64,000 bases of DNA from JBBRBB01 sp038206235 (GTDB taxonomy: Bacteria > Bacteroidota > Bacteroidia > Chitinophagales > Chitinophagaceae), in NCBI GenBank assembly GCA_038206235.1, contig JBBRBB010000015.1, positions 1-64,000 on the forward strand, given 5' to 3'. The notes beneath the pieces were generated by a model. It saw only the letters and a program-made list of their open reading frames with translations, searched no databases and was not told where the DNA came from. Below are positions 25,783-34,279 of the stretch, one piece after another. Made by a program: the position numbers and the translations under genes. Positions within the stretch are counted from its first letter, which is position 1. Every line of letters begins with the position of its first letter.

Positions 25783-27018
25783 ATGCTTTTAGACTACATT
25801 TTCGACACCGGTATCACCGGTTTTATGTTGCTTGCAACAAGCTTAGTAATGTTAATGACGCCCGGACTCGCCTTCTTTTACGGAGGTCTTGCGGGCAAAC
25901 GAAACATTCTCGGAATCATGATTCAGAGTTTTGTTTCTATGGGCATCACCACTATTATGTGGTATATATGCGGCTACTCTCTTTGCTTCAGTGGTGATAC
26001 CTATGGCGTAATCGGTGATTTACACAAAGCTTTCATGATGGGTGTCAACTCCGGCTCTGCCTTCCAGGGAAATCATAAATTACCTGAGTTTGTTTTTATC
26101 GCTTACCAGATGATGTTTGCCATTATCACACCTGCTTTAATTACAGGCGCTTTTGTAAATCGCATCACCTTCAAAGCTTACCTGGTATTTTTAGTGTTAT
26201 GGCAACTCCTGGTTTACTATCCTTTTGCACACATGTTATGGGGCGGAGGAATACTTCAGCAATGGGGTGTGCTTGATTTTGCAGGTGGTATTGTAGTTCA
26301 TGCCATTGCCGGTTTTGCCGCTCTTGCTTCTGTTGTTTATGTGGGTCGTCGCAGGGATAAGGAATCACCGCCAAACAGTATTCCGCTCATTGCTATCGGC
26401 ACCGGCTTGCTTTGGTTCGGATGGTATGGTTTCAATGCCGGAAGCGCTTTGGATGTAAATGCAATTACAGGTCTTGCATTTCTCAATACCGATGTTGCGG
26501 CTTCCTTCGCAGCTATTACGTGGCTGGTTATTGAATGGAATATTTCGAAGAAACCAAAGTTCGTAGGTTTATTAACAGGCGCAGTTGCAGGACTTGCCAC
26601 CATAACTCCTGCAGCAGGGTATGTTGCCTTGCCTTATGCCGTAATAATCGGAATTGCAGCAGGGTCTGTGTGCTATGTTGCAGTATATCTTAAAAATAAA
26701 ATCGGTTGGGACGATGCCTTAGATGTTTGGGGAGTGCATGGAGTAGGAGGAGCGCTTGGCATTATTTTGCTTGGAGTATTTTCACAAAAGCTGGTGAACG
26801 AAAATGGCGCTGATGGATTATTATCCGGAGGAACAGGTTTCTTCCTGAAGCAATGCGTGTCTGTGATTATGGCTTCTGTTTATGCTTTTATTTTTACTTA
26901 TGTGATGCTTGCCATCATCAATAAATTTACAAAAGTAAGAGTTGCCGAAGCTGAAGAAGACCTTGGATTAGATGCTTCCCTGCATGGAGAAAAAGCTTAT
27001 GACGAAGGAGTATTGTAA
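25783..27018 (+). CDS. amtB: Ammonium transporter (Amt family)
   Basis: 411 residues with 11 expected transmembrane helices. Family signatures are present: FAGGIVVHAIAG carries the first pore histidine and DVWGVHGVGG the second, and TGLLWFGWYGFNAGSAL is the typical Amt motif. It conducts ammonium across the inner membrane. No PII (glnB/glnK) gene is adjacent, unlike in many bacteria. A CCCCG-CCTTTGT-CGGGG hairpin lies in the gap after the porin gene (25693-25709). Confidence 0.95.
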   Translation: MLLDYIFDTGITGFMLLATSLVMLMTPGLAFFYGGLAGKRNILGIMIQSFVSMGITTIMWYICGYSLCFSGDTYGVIGDLHKAFMMGVNSGSAFQGNHKLPEFVFIAYQMMFAIITPALITGAFVNRITFKAYLVFLVLWQLLVYYPFAHMLWGGGILQQWGVLDFAGGIVVHAIAGFAALASVVYVGRRRDKESPPNSIPLIAIGTGLLWFGWYGFNAGSALDVNAITGLAFLNTDVAASFAAITWLVIEWNISKKPKFVGLLTGAVAGLATITPAAGYVALPYAVIIGIAAGSVCYVAVYLKNKIGWDDALDVWGVHGVGGALGIILLGVFSQKLVNENGADGLLSGGTGFFLKQCVSVIMASVYAFIFTYVMLAIINKFTKVRVAEAEEDLGLDASLHGEKAYDEGVL

Positions 27019-27019
27019 A

Positions 27020-27133
27020 ATGAATAAAGGTAATATCGGTTTATCTGTGCGGCATCATCTAACCGACGAAGAGGTAAAAAATATATTACCCGAACTAACA
27101 AACGGAGAACTGTTGAATGAGGAAGAGGAGTAG
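27020..27133 (+). CDS. Putative 37-residue ORF after amtB
   Basis: The ATG at 27020 lies 1 bp after the amtB stop and the frame runs 37 codons to TAG at 27131. The peptide is acidic at its C-terminus (NGELLNEEEE) with a helical DEEVKNILPEL segment. It is positioned as if translationally coupled to amtB. I recognise no family; it could be a remnant or a chance frame. Confidence 0.3.
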   Translation: MNKGNIGLSVRHHLTDEEVKNILPELTNGELLNEEEE

Positions 27134-27268
27134 AGAATTTTTATGGGACGAGCTGAAATACTTTGTGGCATCGCCTGTTGTGCCTGCCCCGCCAAAGGCG
27201 GTGGTCACTCACTTTATGCGTTCCGTTTTCATTGCAACTGTAGTCTTAGTTTCACTATACCAAAATCG

Positions 27269-27276
27269 TATATTTG
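27269..27276 (+). promoter_or_regulatory. Possible -7 element of the restriction operon
   Basis: TATATTTG matches TAnnTTTG exactly, but it ends only 3 bp before the endonuclease ATG at 27280. If used, the mRNA would be almost leaderless or would start translation further in. A match by chance is quite possible. Confidence 0.25.
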
Positions 27277-27279
27277 GCA

Positions 27280-28149
27280 ATGATTAAAAATGAAATTCTT
27301 TCAGCTCTACAAACGGAAGTTGAAGGATACAATAAAATCATTGCCACAGAAAATGGAGATTGGATTGTTAAGGGCTTTATTGATATTTATAAGAACATCT
27401 ACACTATTACTATTGATACAAAAGTTGTTTCAAAGGTTATCGAACTTTTATTAATTCCCGCATTTGAAAACTTTGCTCAAAACAATAATTTAATTCTTGA
27501 ACTTCCTCCACAACAAAATTTTTATCCAGACCTTACATTCATTTCAAAACAAACAGGTGAAAAATTTTCTGTAGATATTAAAAGCACTTTTAAAGACACA
27601 GGCAATAGAATTAAAAGCATGACCTTAGGTGCATTTACCGGATATTTCAGAAATAGAGAAAGCGCTAAGAATACACTTTATCCATACAAAGATTATTCAG
27701 CACATCTTGTGTTAGGAGTTATCTACTCTCAAATTGAAGTAAACCCAAATGAGAAAACTATTTACTCGATTGATGAATTAGATAAGATAGAATCAGTGAT
27801 AAGAGATTTTAAATTCTTTGTTCAGCCGAAATATAAAATTGCATCAGACCGTCCAGGCAGTGGAAATACAAAGAACATTGGTTCTATAAATAATCTGGAT
27901 AAGTTAATCAACGGCAAAGGTGTTTTTGCAGCTTTAGGTGAAGAAGTGTATGACGATTACTGGATGTATTACTTAACAAAAGATATGGCGAAGGCGCTGG
28001 AAATTCCAAGACCTTATACTAACTTGAAGTCATATTTAGAGTACAAGCAGAGAGGAATTAATATACTCGAAGAACATAAAGAAGAAATTCAGCAGCTAAG
28101 TGAAGAAGAAAGTGTTGAGTCAGAAAATGGAGACGAAAACGATGAGTAA
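27280..28149 (+). CDS. EcoRV-like type II restriction endonuclease (predicted GATATC)
   Basis: 289 residues from the ATG at 27280 (a TTG at 27274 is also open). It is co-linear with remembered EcoRV: DTKVVSKVIELL (EcoRV SDTKVLSTIFEL, containing the E45 equivalent), PQQNFYPD then VDIKST (catalytic D74, D90 and K92 equivalents), AHLVLGVIYS, and the DNA-recognition loop GSGNTKNIGSI, nearly identical to EcoRV GSGNTTNIGSI. A C-terminal acidic extension of about 30 residues (EEHKEEIQQLSEEE onward) is additional. It would cut unmethylated GATATC, bluntly if it behaves like EcoRV. It overlaps the methyltransferase start by 8 bp. Confidence 0.93.
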   Translation: MIKNEILSALQTEVEGYNKIIATENGDWIVKGFIDIYKNIYTITIDTKVVSKVIELLLIPAFENFAQNNNLILELPPQQNFYPDLTFISKQTGEKFSVDIKSTFKDTGNRIKSMTLGAFTGYFRNRESAKNTLYPYKDYSAHLVLGVIYSQIEVNPNEKTIYSIDELDKIESVIRDFKFFVQPKYKIASDRPGSGNTKNIGSINNLDKLINGKGVFAALGEEVYDDYWMYYLTKDMAKALEIPRPYTNLKSYLEYKQRGINILEEHKEEIQQLSEEESVESENGDENDE

Positions 28150-29065
28150 AAAAATCATAATTCCGCCAATAAAAAGTCAGGGAATTAAAACCAAATTAGT
28201 TCCGTGGATTATGGCGCTTGCTCCTGACACAACCGGCAAATGGATTGAACCTTTTCTTGGAACTGGTGTTGTTGCTTTCAATTCAGGTTATAAGCAAGCA
28301 ATTTTAAATGATGCAAACCCGCACATCATAAATTTTTACAAAGGCATTCAGCAAAAGAAAATTACTGCGCCGCTTATGCGGCAATACTTAGAGCATGAAG
28401 GTGAACTTTTAAGTAAAGCTGATAATAATGGTTACGAGCATTACTTGAAAATAAGAGAACGCTTCAATAAAGAATTTTCTTCTTTCGATTTTATTTTTCT
28501 TTCACGTGCAGGCTTCAATGGCATGATGCGTTTTGGCAGAAAAGGAAACTGGAATATTCCCTTTTGTAAAAAGCCTGACCGTTTCTCGCAAGCCTACATA
28601 ACAAAAATTGTAAACCAGGTTTCAGCGGTTTCAAAAATTATTAAACCGGAACCTGATTGGGTTTTTTACAATAAATCTTTCGCTGAAATTATTCCGCTTG
28701 CAACAGCAAATGATATTATTTATTGCGACCCTCCCTACTATGGTCGTTATGTTGATTACTATAATGGCTGGACAGAAAAAGAAGAAGAACTTTTGTTTAA
28801 TCTATTAAGCAAAACAAAAGCAAAATTTATTCTCTCCACATGGCATCACAACGACTGGCGACAAAATGATATGCTCAATAAATTCTGGAACAAATTCAAC
28901 ATCGTTACCAAAGACCATTTCTATCATTCTGGTGGCAACATAGAAAACCGGAGAACAATTGTTGAAGCCCTTGTTTGCAATTTCAATCTTGCTCACATTC
29001 AGGAACATAACCACGGAGAAAAAGAGAAATCAAGAATTGAGCAGTTGAATCTTGAATTGGTGTAG
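28142..29065 (+). CDS. M.EcoRV-like adenine-N6 DNA methyltransferase
   Basis: 307 residues from the ATG at 28142, which overlaps the endonuclease stop (an upstream in-frame ATG at 28100 is less likely). It is a Dam/D12-class enzyme: the AdoMet site EPFLGTGVVAFN near 36, and the catalytic DPPY motif (CDPPYYGRYVDYYNGW) near 198. PPIKSQGIKTKLVP at the N-terminus and STWHHNDWRQN near 240 match remembered M.EcoRV almost residue for residue. It should methylate adenine in GATATC to protect the host. The last 34 codons are duplicated downstream at 29247-29348. Confidence 0.94.
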   Translation: MSKKIIIPPIKSQGIKTKLVPWIMALAPDTTGKWIEPFLGTGVVAFNSGYKQAILNDANPHIINFYKGIQQKKITAPLMRQYLEHEGELLSKADNNGYEHYLKIRERFNKEFSSFDFIFLSRAGFNGMMRFGRKGNWNIPFCKKPDRFSQAYITKIVNQVSAVSKIIKPEPDWVFYNKSFAEIIPLATANDIIYCDPPYYGRYVDYYNGWTEKEEELLFNLLSKTKAKFILSTWHHNDWRQNDMLNKFWNKFNIVTKDHFYHSGGNIENRRTIVEALVCNFNLAHIQEHNHGEKEKSRIEQLNLELV

Positions 29066-29087
29066 GAAGTGTAATTTGAATTTCGTT

Positions 29088-29247
29088 GGGATTTCATGTT
29101 TCACTGAATTCGCAATGTCGCTGCCAACACACAAAAGCTTGGAGGAGCAGACATTGCGGCAAAGAGGGGGATTTCATGTTGCACTGAATTCGCAATGTCG
29201 CTGCCAACACACAAAAGCTTGGAGGAGCAGACATTGCGGCAAAGAGG
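29088..29247. repeat. Two tandem 80-bp repeats between methyltransferase and SIR2-like gene
   Basis: Units 29088-29167 and 29168-29247 are identical except for one base (T at 29101, G at 29181). Each unit holds an inverted repeat, CGCAATGTC and GACATTGCG, about 30 bp apart, so each could form a hairpin. They sit inside a larger duplication in which the methyltransferase 3' end (28964-29065, 102 bp) recurs at 29247-29348. Confidence 0.9.
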
Positions 29248-29348
29248 AAGCGCTTGTCTGCAATTTCAATCTTGACAATATCCAGGAACATAATCACGGA
29301 GAAAAAGAGAAATTAAAAATTGAACAGTTGAATTTGGAGTTAGCATGA
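29247..29348 (+). pseudogene. Second copy of the methyltransferase 3' end
   Basis: 102 bp encoding EALVCNF, then IQEHNHGEKEK, IEQLNLELA and stop, the same length as and nearly identical to 28964-29065. Its TGA overlaps the ATG of the SIR2-like gene (ATGA at 29345-29348). This suggests it is the ancestral gene end that was coupled to SIR2, and that the insertion of repeats created the present methyltransferase end upstream. A frame from 29052 runs through it, but it is unlikely to be a functional protein. Confidence 0.75.
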
Positions 29349-30469
29349 AAAGAAACGTAACTTATATTTTCGGTGCTGGCGCAAGTGCTTATGCGCTTCC
29401 TATAGTTAAATTTTTCAATCTCAGGCTAAACTATTTTTTAGAACACCTAAAATTTATCAACCACACCAAAGATCTTTTTTCAGATTTTATTCCATTAGTT
29501 GAAAAAATTCTAACTGAATCGGAAAATCATTCTACTATAGATACAGTTGCAAAAAAATATTTTCATCAAAATGATATAACCAGTCTCGAACAATTAAAAC
29601 AAGTCCTGACAGTATTTTTTGTATATGAACAAACGATTAAGCAATTATTTGGAAATTTTATGGACGATTTTACAAAAGGTTATTTAGATGAAAATGAAAA
29701 AAAATTATTTTTCAAATTGAAAAAAGGAACTATTGATTATCGCTATGATTCTTTTATAGCTTCTTTATTACAGTCAAAACAAGGTGAATTCAACTTTCCT
29801 GTAGAGGTAAACATAATTACTTGGAATTATGATTGTCAATTTGAATTAGCTTATCAAAGATTTCATAATGTGAATTTCGAGGATACTCAATATTTACTTA
29901 ATGTTTTTCCCAAAAACACAGCACGATTAAATAAAGAAGATGTAGATAAACTTAATGGAAATAATTTCAAGATTCTACATTTAAATGGTCAGGCACATAC
30001 CTTTTATAAAGATCAAAAAGGAACAAAGTTTTCTCTTTTTGAACGAAAGAATAATATTCAAGAGATTTTAGAAACAGCCATTAAATTTTCCCAACATTCA
30101 AGTATAACTTTTACATGGGAAGGAAATTCAACAAGTGCGATTCAGGATGCTGAAATGAAAGATGTTATTAAGGCAGCAAGGGATGTTTTAGAGAAAACAA
30201 GCATTTTGGTAGTAATTGGTTACTCGTTTCCTTTTTTCAATCGTGAAATAGATAGGGAACTTTTCTTAAATAGAAATGTTGAAAAAGTATATATTCAAGA
30301 TACTAATTCAAAAAATCTTAAAGATTTGTTTTCTACAGTTTTTGAAATAAAAGATAATAAAATCATTGAATATCCTAATATTGTTGATCAATTTTTATTA
30401 CCACCCGAATTGGATGCCGACTACAAACCACCGTTAACCCTCGAACAAGTAAAAGGTGCTTTTCGCTAA
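29345..30469 (+). CDS. SIR2-like domain protein, probable defence effector
   Basis: 374 residues. Landmarks of SIR2-like NAD-binding folds appear in order: FGAGAS (G10-S14), ITWNYD (about 158-163), LHLNGQ with a candidate catalytic His (about 212) and VVIGYSFPFFNREID (about 290-305). The central region is helical and variable. Bacterial defence SIR2 proteins (Thoeris ThsA, DSR1/2, SIR2-APAZ) destroy NAD+ when phage infection is sensed. No second recognised domain is fused, so the sensor is not evident. It is the third gene of the restriction-modification cassette, and its base composition is visibly more A/T rich than the neighbouring chromosome. Confidence 0.78.
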   Translation: MKRNVTYIFGAGASAYALPIVKFFNLRLNYFLEHLKFINHTKDLFSDFIPLVEKILTESENHSTIDTVAKKYFHQNDITSLEQLKQVLTVFFVYEQTIKQLFGNFMDDFTKGYLDENEKKLFFKLKKGTIDYRYDSFIASLLQSKQGEFNFPVEVNIITWNYDCQFELAYQRFHNVNFEDTQYLLNVFPKNTARLNKEDVDKLNGNNFKILHLNGQAHTFYKDQKGTKFSLFERKNNIQEILETAIKFSQHSSITFTWEGNSTSAIQDAEMKDVIKAARDVLEKTSILVVIGYSFPFFNREIDRELFLNRNVEKVYIQDTNSKNLKDLFSTVFEIKDNKIIEYPNIVDQFLLPPELDADYKPPLTLEQVKGAFR

Positions 30470-30582
30470 ATTTTCCTATATTTCTTTTCCCTCTATGTCG
30501 CAAGATTGATGCGTGGCCCTTGTGCGTTGCATCTTGTGCCTGCATCGCTTCCCCACTAAATGACTTATTGATTTTTATTGAC

Positions 30583-31374
30583 TCAATGACTCGTTATTTT
30601 ATAAACAGGATACCTTAAATGTTCCGGTTCATAATAAGACGAATGTTTATAAACAAAATCCAATTGCGCCGATGAAGATGCGGCAAACGCTGTATCTGCT
30701 TTTTTCTTTTCTTCCAACTGTTGTTTTAATTCGGGATGTTGCTGTAAGTATTGCGCTGCAACATCTTCCCAGCGGTAAGCGCTATAGCCTTCTTTTTCCT
30801 GCAGAACTGCATCGAAAAAATTCCAGCTAAAGAAGCTATCATCTCCCAATGGTTCTAAGGTTTCAACAATATATCTGTCAGCAGTCTGTCCTGTATAAAT
30901 TATATAATCACCCTTTAAAAAATGAATCGTTTGTTTTTGGGTTGATAGCTTAATATCATAATTGCGGTGATGTTTTTCATAAGCCTGAGTATAGCTTTTA
31001 TAATCATCAATGTGATAATATTCTACTGCGATGCTCGTATCGTTTTTAAAGCGTTCCATGATAACACCGTTTAATTTTAGCCTTTCAATTACATCACCCC
31101 ATCCCTGCGGAATAATATATGCTATGGGCTTTTCAATAATTTGTGCAGCCGTGTATGTATTATAAAATTTTACTTCTTTATCAAAGGGTTTTGAATGGTC
31201 GTAAAATAAACGCTGCATGCCTGTTACTTCACCTAACTCGCGCAAGTATGCAGCCAAGCCTTTGCAGGATAGCGTACTTGTGCCTTCAATAAATTCGTAA
31301 ACATCATCATTCATTTCAACAAAGAACCAACAGTGCAATGTGCATTGTGTGTATAAATAGAAGATGATGACCAA
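30583..31374 (-). pseudogene. N-terminally truncated M14-family carboxypeptidase remnant
   Basis: A 263-codon frame that looks like the C-terminal half of the large Bacteroidota M14 zinc carboxypeptidases: NDDVYEFIEGTSTLSCKG, then AYIIPQGW, FLKGDYIIYT, FSWNFFDAVLQEKEGYS, and AQLDFVYKHS near the end. There is no signal peptide and no HxxE zinc motif, which the N-terminal half would carry. An in-frame stop lies just upstream of the TTG start. The missing 5' half points to a deletion or insertion breakpoint near 31.38 kb. It could still be translated but would lack a complete active site. Confidence 0.65.
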
Positions 31375-31403
31375 TGAAATTTATCGCCTGTGTGATTTTA
31401 TTT

Positions 31404-31598
31404 TCAAATAATTTCTATTTCATTCCACTCAGCAGAATTTTGTTTGATCATTACCTTGTACTCTATAATTGGATATTTGGAGACTTCGGCTTTTGAAAAA
31501 TAGTGAATTGTATTTGTGCTTTGTTCGGAAAAAGGTTTATAATTTATACCAAATAATAACAATGATACATTTATTACAACTGACTTATAAAATCTCAC
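31404..31598 (-). CDS. Small hypothetical ORF, possibly a frame-shifted tail
   Basis: A 64-codon frame with a GTG start. Reading the same frame upstream past the GTG gives sensible sequence (INFIPKEKINSNTDLVIDV) back to a TGA inside the end of the gene at 31625-32131. It may therefore be the original C-terminal part of that gene, separated by a frameshift. No family recognised. Confidence 0.3.
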   Translation of the reverse strand: MRFYKSVVINVSLLLFGINYKPFSEQSTNTIHYFSKAEVSKYPIIEYKVMIKQNSAEWNEIEII

Positions 31599-31624
31599 AT
31601 CAATAACTAAATCAGTATTAGAAT

Positions 31625-32131
31625 TTATTTTTTCTTTCGGAATGAAATTAATCTTGACATTGTAAATCCATCACCCACTGTAAAACCAATATTTGAAAGG
31701 TTGAATGCTATTTCCATTAAAGCATATTCGGAAAGTGGAGGTCCCTTTTTTGCACCTGCTGATATAAATATCTTATCTTCAAAGACTTCATTTGAAGTAT
31801 AGATTTTTTCACCTGTTTTTATATTATTCGCATACGTTTTCATTCGATATTTTCCAGCCTCAAGATCTTCATTAACCACTTTCACCATTTGATTTTTCTT
31901 ATTATAGCATCGCAAGGTTTGATGTACATTTCCATCAGATGGATAATTTAAATGACATTCAGCTTTTGAATAATCTGGTACTTTAAAACGTTTTCCATTA
32001 AAGTCGACAACAATTCCAGGAGGTAATGAAAAAAGTTCTGAAAATAAAATCTGGTTGGTATGGCGTATGACTTTCGAAAAATTAAGATAGCCGAAAACAG
32101 TAATAAAAACCAAACGCATTTTTTTTCTCAT
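31625..32131 (-). CDS. Hypothetical protein
   Basis: 168 residues with a basic, hydrophobic N-terminus (RKKMRLVFITVFGYLNF) that could be a signal or membrane anchor, and a mostly polar beta-rich body (KTYANNIKTGEKIYTSNEVFEDKIFISAG). I recognise no family. It lies in an A/T-rich accessory stretch between the truncated M14 remnant and a conserved small gene. Its C-terminal end may be altered by a frameshift (see the ORF at 31404). Confidence 0.45.
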   Translation of the reverse strand: MRKKMRLVFITVFGYLNFSKVIRHTNQILFSELFSLPPGIVVDFNGKRFKVPDYSKAECHLNYPSDGNVHQTLRCYNKKNQMVKVVNEDLEAGKYRMKTYANNIKTGEKIYTSNEVFEDKIFISAGAKKGPPLSEYALMEIAFNLSNIGFTVGDGFTMSRLISFRKKK

Positions 32132-32395
32132 AGCTCCAATTTATAAATTTTCTGCTAATAGTTATTCCAATACCACTTTTCCCTTGCTCTTCGTAGTATG
32201 TTACAAATAAAAAGCAAGTTGCTGCAATCCGTATGTTTCCCGATATTCGGGACAGGTGCAACTACGGATGTAAATGAAAAGCCAGTCTAAGCAAACAACA
32301 ACTACTGATGAATTAATTAAACTTTCATCCGCCTTGATGCAAACAAAGAAAGACAAATAATTACTTCTTACTATTTTCATTTCCTTTGCATTAAA

Positions 32396-32764
32396 ATGCA
32401 CCCGGAATTGTATTTTGATATCAGCTCAGAGCAAAGCGGTGGTAGTCTTTACAGGGTAAGAGATGAGGCTGGAAATTTTTCTTTTCTGCATCAGCACAGC
32501 ACCTATGATGATGAGCGTGATGAAATAAAAGTATTTGAAACGGCTTATTCATCATTTGCTGCTTTCTGGCAGATGCTTACCAAAGATGCTCAATGGTTTT
32601 ACCAGCACCCTTTGTATGTGCATCCTGAACAAAGGGATTTTATAAAAAAAGAACTGCAACACGTAAACTGGTCTGTTCATCCCAATAAAAAATGGCAGGA
32701 AAGCCACCAACAGCAATGGAAAAAAGTATTAACAGACAGGCATGATTATTACCGGTCTGTATAA
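32396..32764 (+). CDS. Conserved hypothetical protein
   Basis: 122 residues, acidic and aromatic-rich, soluble, without signal peptide. A middle segment (ETAYSSFAAFWQMLTKDAQWFYQHPLYVHPEQRDFI) has a regular helical pattern typical of a small folded domain. It lies 80 bp upstream of the formate dehydrogenase gene on the same strand, but nothing links it functionally. No family recognised. Confidence 0.6.
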   Translation: MHPELYFDISSEQSGGSLYRVRDEAGNFSFLHQHSTYDDERDEIKVFETAYSSFAAFWQMLTKDAQWFYQHPLYVHPEQRDFIKKELQHVNWSVHPNKKWQESHQQQWKKVLTDRHDYYRSV

Positions 32765-32844
32765 ATGGAGTTATTTAAAAGGCAGGCAACCCGGGGTATT
32801 CTATTTACTGAAGATCTATATACATTGAAATAAAAGCAAATACT

Positions 32845-34050
32845 ATGGCAAAAATTCTCTGCGTATTGTACGATGATCCTGTTACAGGATATCCTAAAAC
32901 ATTAATCCGGGATGGCATTCCTGAATTACCGGGCTATCCCGGAGGGCAAACGTTACCCACTCCATCGAAAATTGATTTCACTCCCGGGCAGCTTCTCGGC
33001 AGTGTTTCAGGTGCACTTGGTCTTCGTAAATTTCTTGAAGGCCTCGGGCATGAATTAGTAGTTACTTCTGATAAAGATGGAACTGATTCGGTTTTTGAAA
33101 GAGAGCTTCCGGATGCACAAATCATTATATCGCAACCATTCTGGCCTGCGTATTTAACTGCGGAGCGTATTGCTAAAGCGAAAAAACTGAAGTTAGCTAT
33201 CACAGCAGGTATTGGTTCCGACCATGTTGACCTTGATGCCGCCATGAAGAATGGAATTACTGTTGCTGAAGTTACCTACTGCAACAGCATTAGTGTTGCA
33301 GAGCATGTTGTGATGATGATATTATCGCTGGTTCGGAATTATATTCCTTCATATCAATGGGTGGTAAAAGAGGGTTGGAATATCGCTGATTGTGTTGAGC
33401 GTTCTTATGATGTAGAAGGAATGACTGTGGGTACTGTAGCTGCAGGTCGTATTGGGTTAGCTGTTTTAAAAAGGCTTAAACCTTTTGATGTAAAGCTTCA
33501 CTATACAGATCGCCATCGTCTCCCTCAACATGTTGAAGAAGAGCTTAACCTTACATTCCATGACAATGCGGAATCCCTGGTTGAAATTTGTGATGTGGTT
33601 ACTATCAATTGCCCGCTGCATCCCGAAACCGAAAATATGTTCAACGAAGTGCTTATCAATAAAATGAAACGGGGTGCTTATATCGTGAATACTGCCCGCG
33701 GAAAAATTTGCAATCGGGATGCTATTGCAAATGCTTTAGAAACCGGGCAGCTTGCAGGTTATGCGGGAGATGTATGGTTTCCACAGCCGGCTCCTAAAGA
33801 TCATCCGTGGCGAACAATGGCGCATCATGGCATGACACCACATATTTCCGGTTCCAGCCTTTCGGCACAGGCTCGCTATGCATCAGGTGTGCGGGAAATT
33901 TTGGAATGTTGGTTTCAGGGCAGAGGATTGCGTTCCGAATATCTGATTGTTGACAAAGGTAAACTTGCAGGGGCGGGAGCTCATTCTTACAGTGCGGGCA
34001 ATGCAACAGGTGGGTCAGAAGAGGCAGTAAAATTTAAGACAACTAAATAA
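32845..34050 (+). CDS. fdh: NAD-dependent formate dehydrogenase
   Basis: 401 residues, the same length as the Pseudomonas sp. 101 enzyme. It shows the D-2-hydroxyacid dehydrogenase fold with formate-dehydrogenase signatures: SQPFWPAY, GIGSDHVDL, EVTYCNSISVAEH (substrate Asn), the NAD motif GTVAAGRIG near 198, a catalytic Arg in NTARGKICNRDA near 285, and HHGMTPHISG with catalytic His near 332. It oxidises formate to CO2 and yields NADH without metals, in the cytoplasm. It is monocistronic and followed by a hairpin at 34079. The source of formate in this organism is not shown here. Confidence 0.93.
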   Translation: MAKILCVLYDDPVTGYPKTLIRDGIPELPGYPGGQTLPTPSKIDFTPGQLLGSVSGALGLRKFLEGLGHELVVTSDKDGTDSVFERELPDAQIIISQPFWPAYLTAERIAKAKKLKLAITAGIGSDHVDLDAAMKNGITVAEVTYCNSISVAEHVVMMILSLVRNYIPSYQWVVKEGWNIADCVERSYDVEGMTVGTVAAGRIGLAVLKRLKPFDVKLHYTDRHRLPQHVEEELNLTFHDNAESLVEICDVVTINCPLHPETENMFNEVLINKMKRGAYIVNTARGKICNRDAIANALETGQLAGYAGDVWFPQPAPKDHPWRTMAHHGMTPHISGSSLSAQARYASGVREILECWFQGRGLRSEYLIVDKGKLAGAGAHSYSAGNATGGSEEAVKFKTTK

Positions 34051-34078
34051 TTTTTTTATCAGTAACGTCCCGCGCCTT

Positions 34079-34153
34079 GGTTCGTGGGGACACGAACCAT
34101 TCTTATTTATAATTCAAAACATTCCCGTACTCGGCGAAGTTTGCAACTTCGCC
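34079..34153. repeat. Two hairpin palindromes after formate dehydrogenase
   Basis: GGTTCGTG-GGGA-CACGAACC (34079-34098) is a perfect 8-bp stem with a GGGA loop. GGCGAAGTT-TGC-AACTTCGCC (34133-34153) is a perfect 9-bp stem. Neither has a T-tract. They look like dispersed palindromic repeats and may also act as mRNA 3' ends for the formate dehydrogenase gene. Confidence 0.55.
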
Positions 34154-34279
34154 CCATTTGTATTGCAGTTTATAATTGCATTTACTTACTGCTTAATTTA
34201 ATCAAACATTTCCTGTTATAATAAAAGCGGGCAAATATTAATTAGTTTTAATTACCATATCTATTACTAAAATCTTAGT

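Noticed and set aside
29052..29348. 98-codon frame through the 80-bp repeats
   Set aside because: It reads the repeats in two different frames because 80 is not a multiple of three, then enters the duplicated methyltransferase tail. Best explained as duplication debris.
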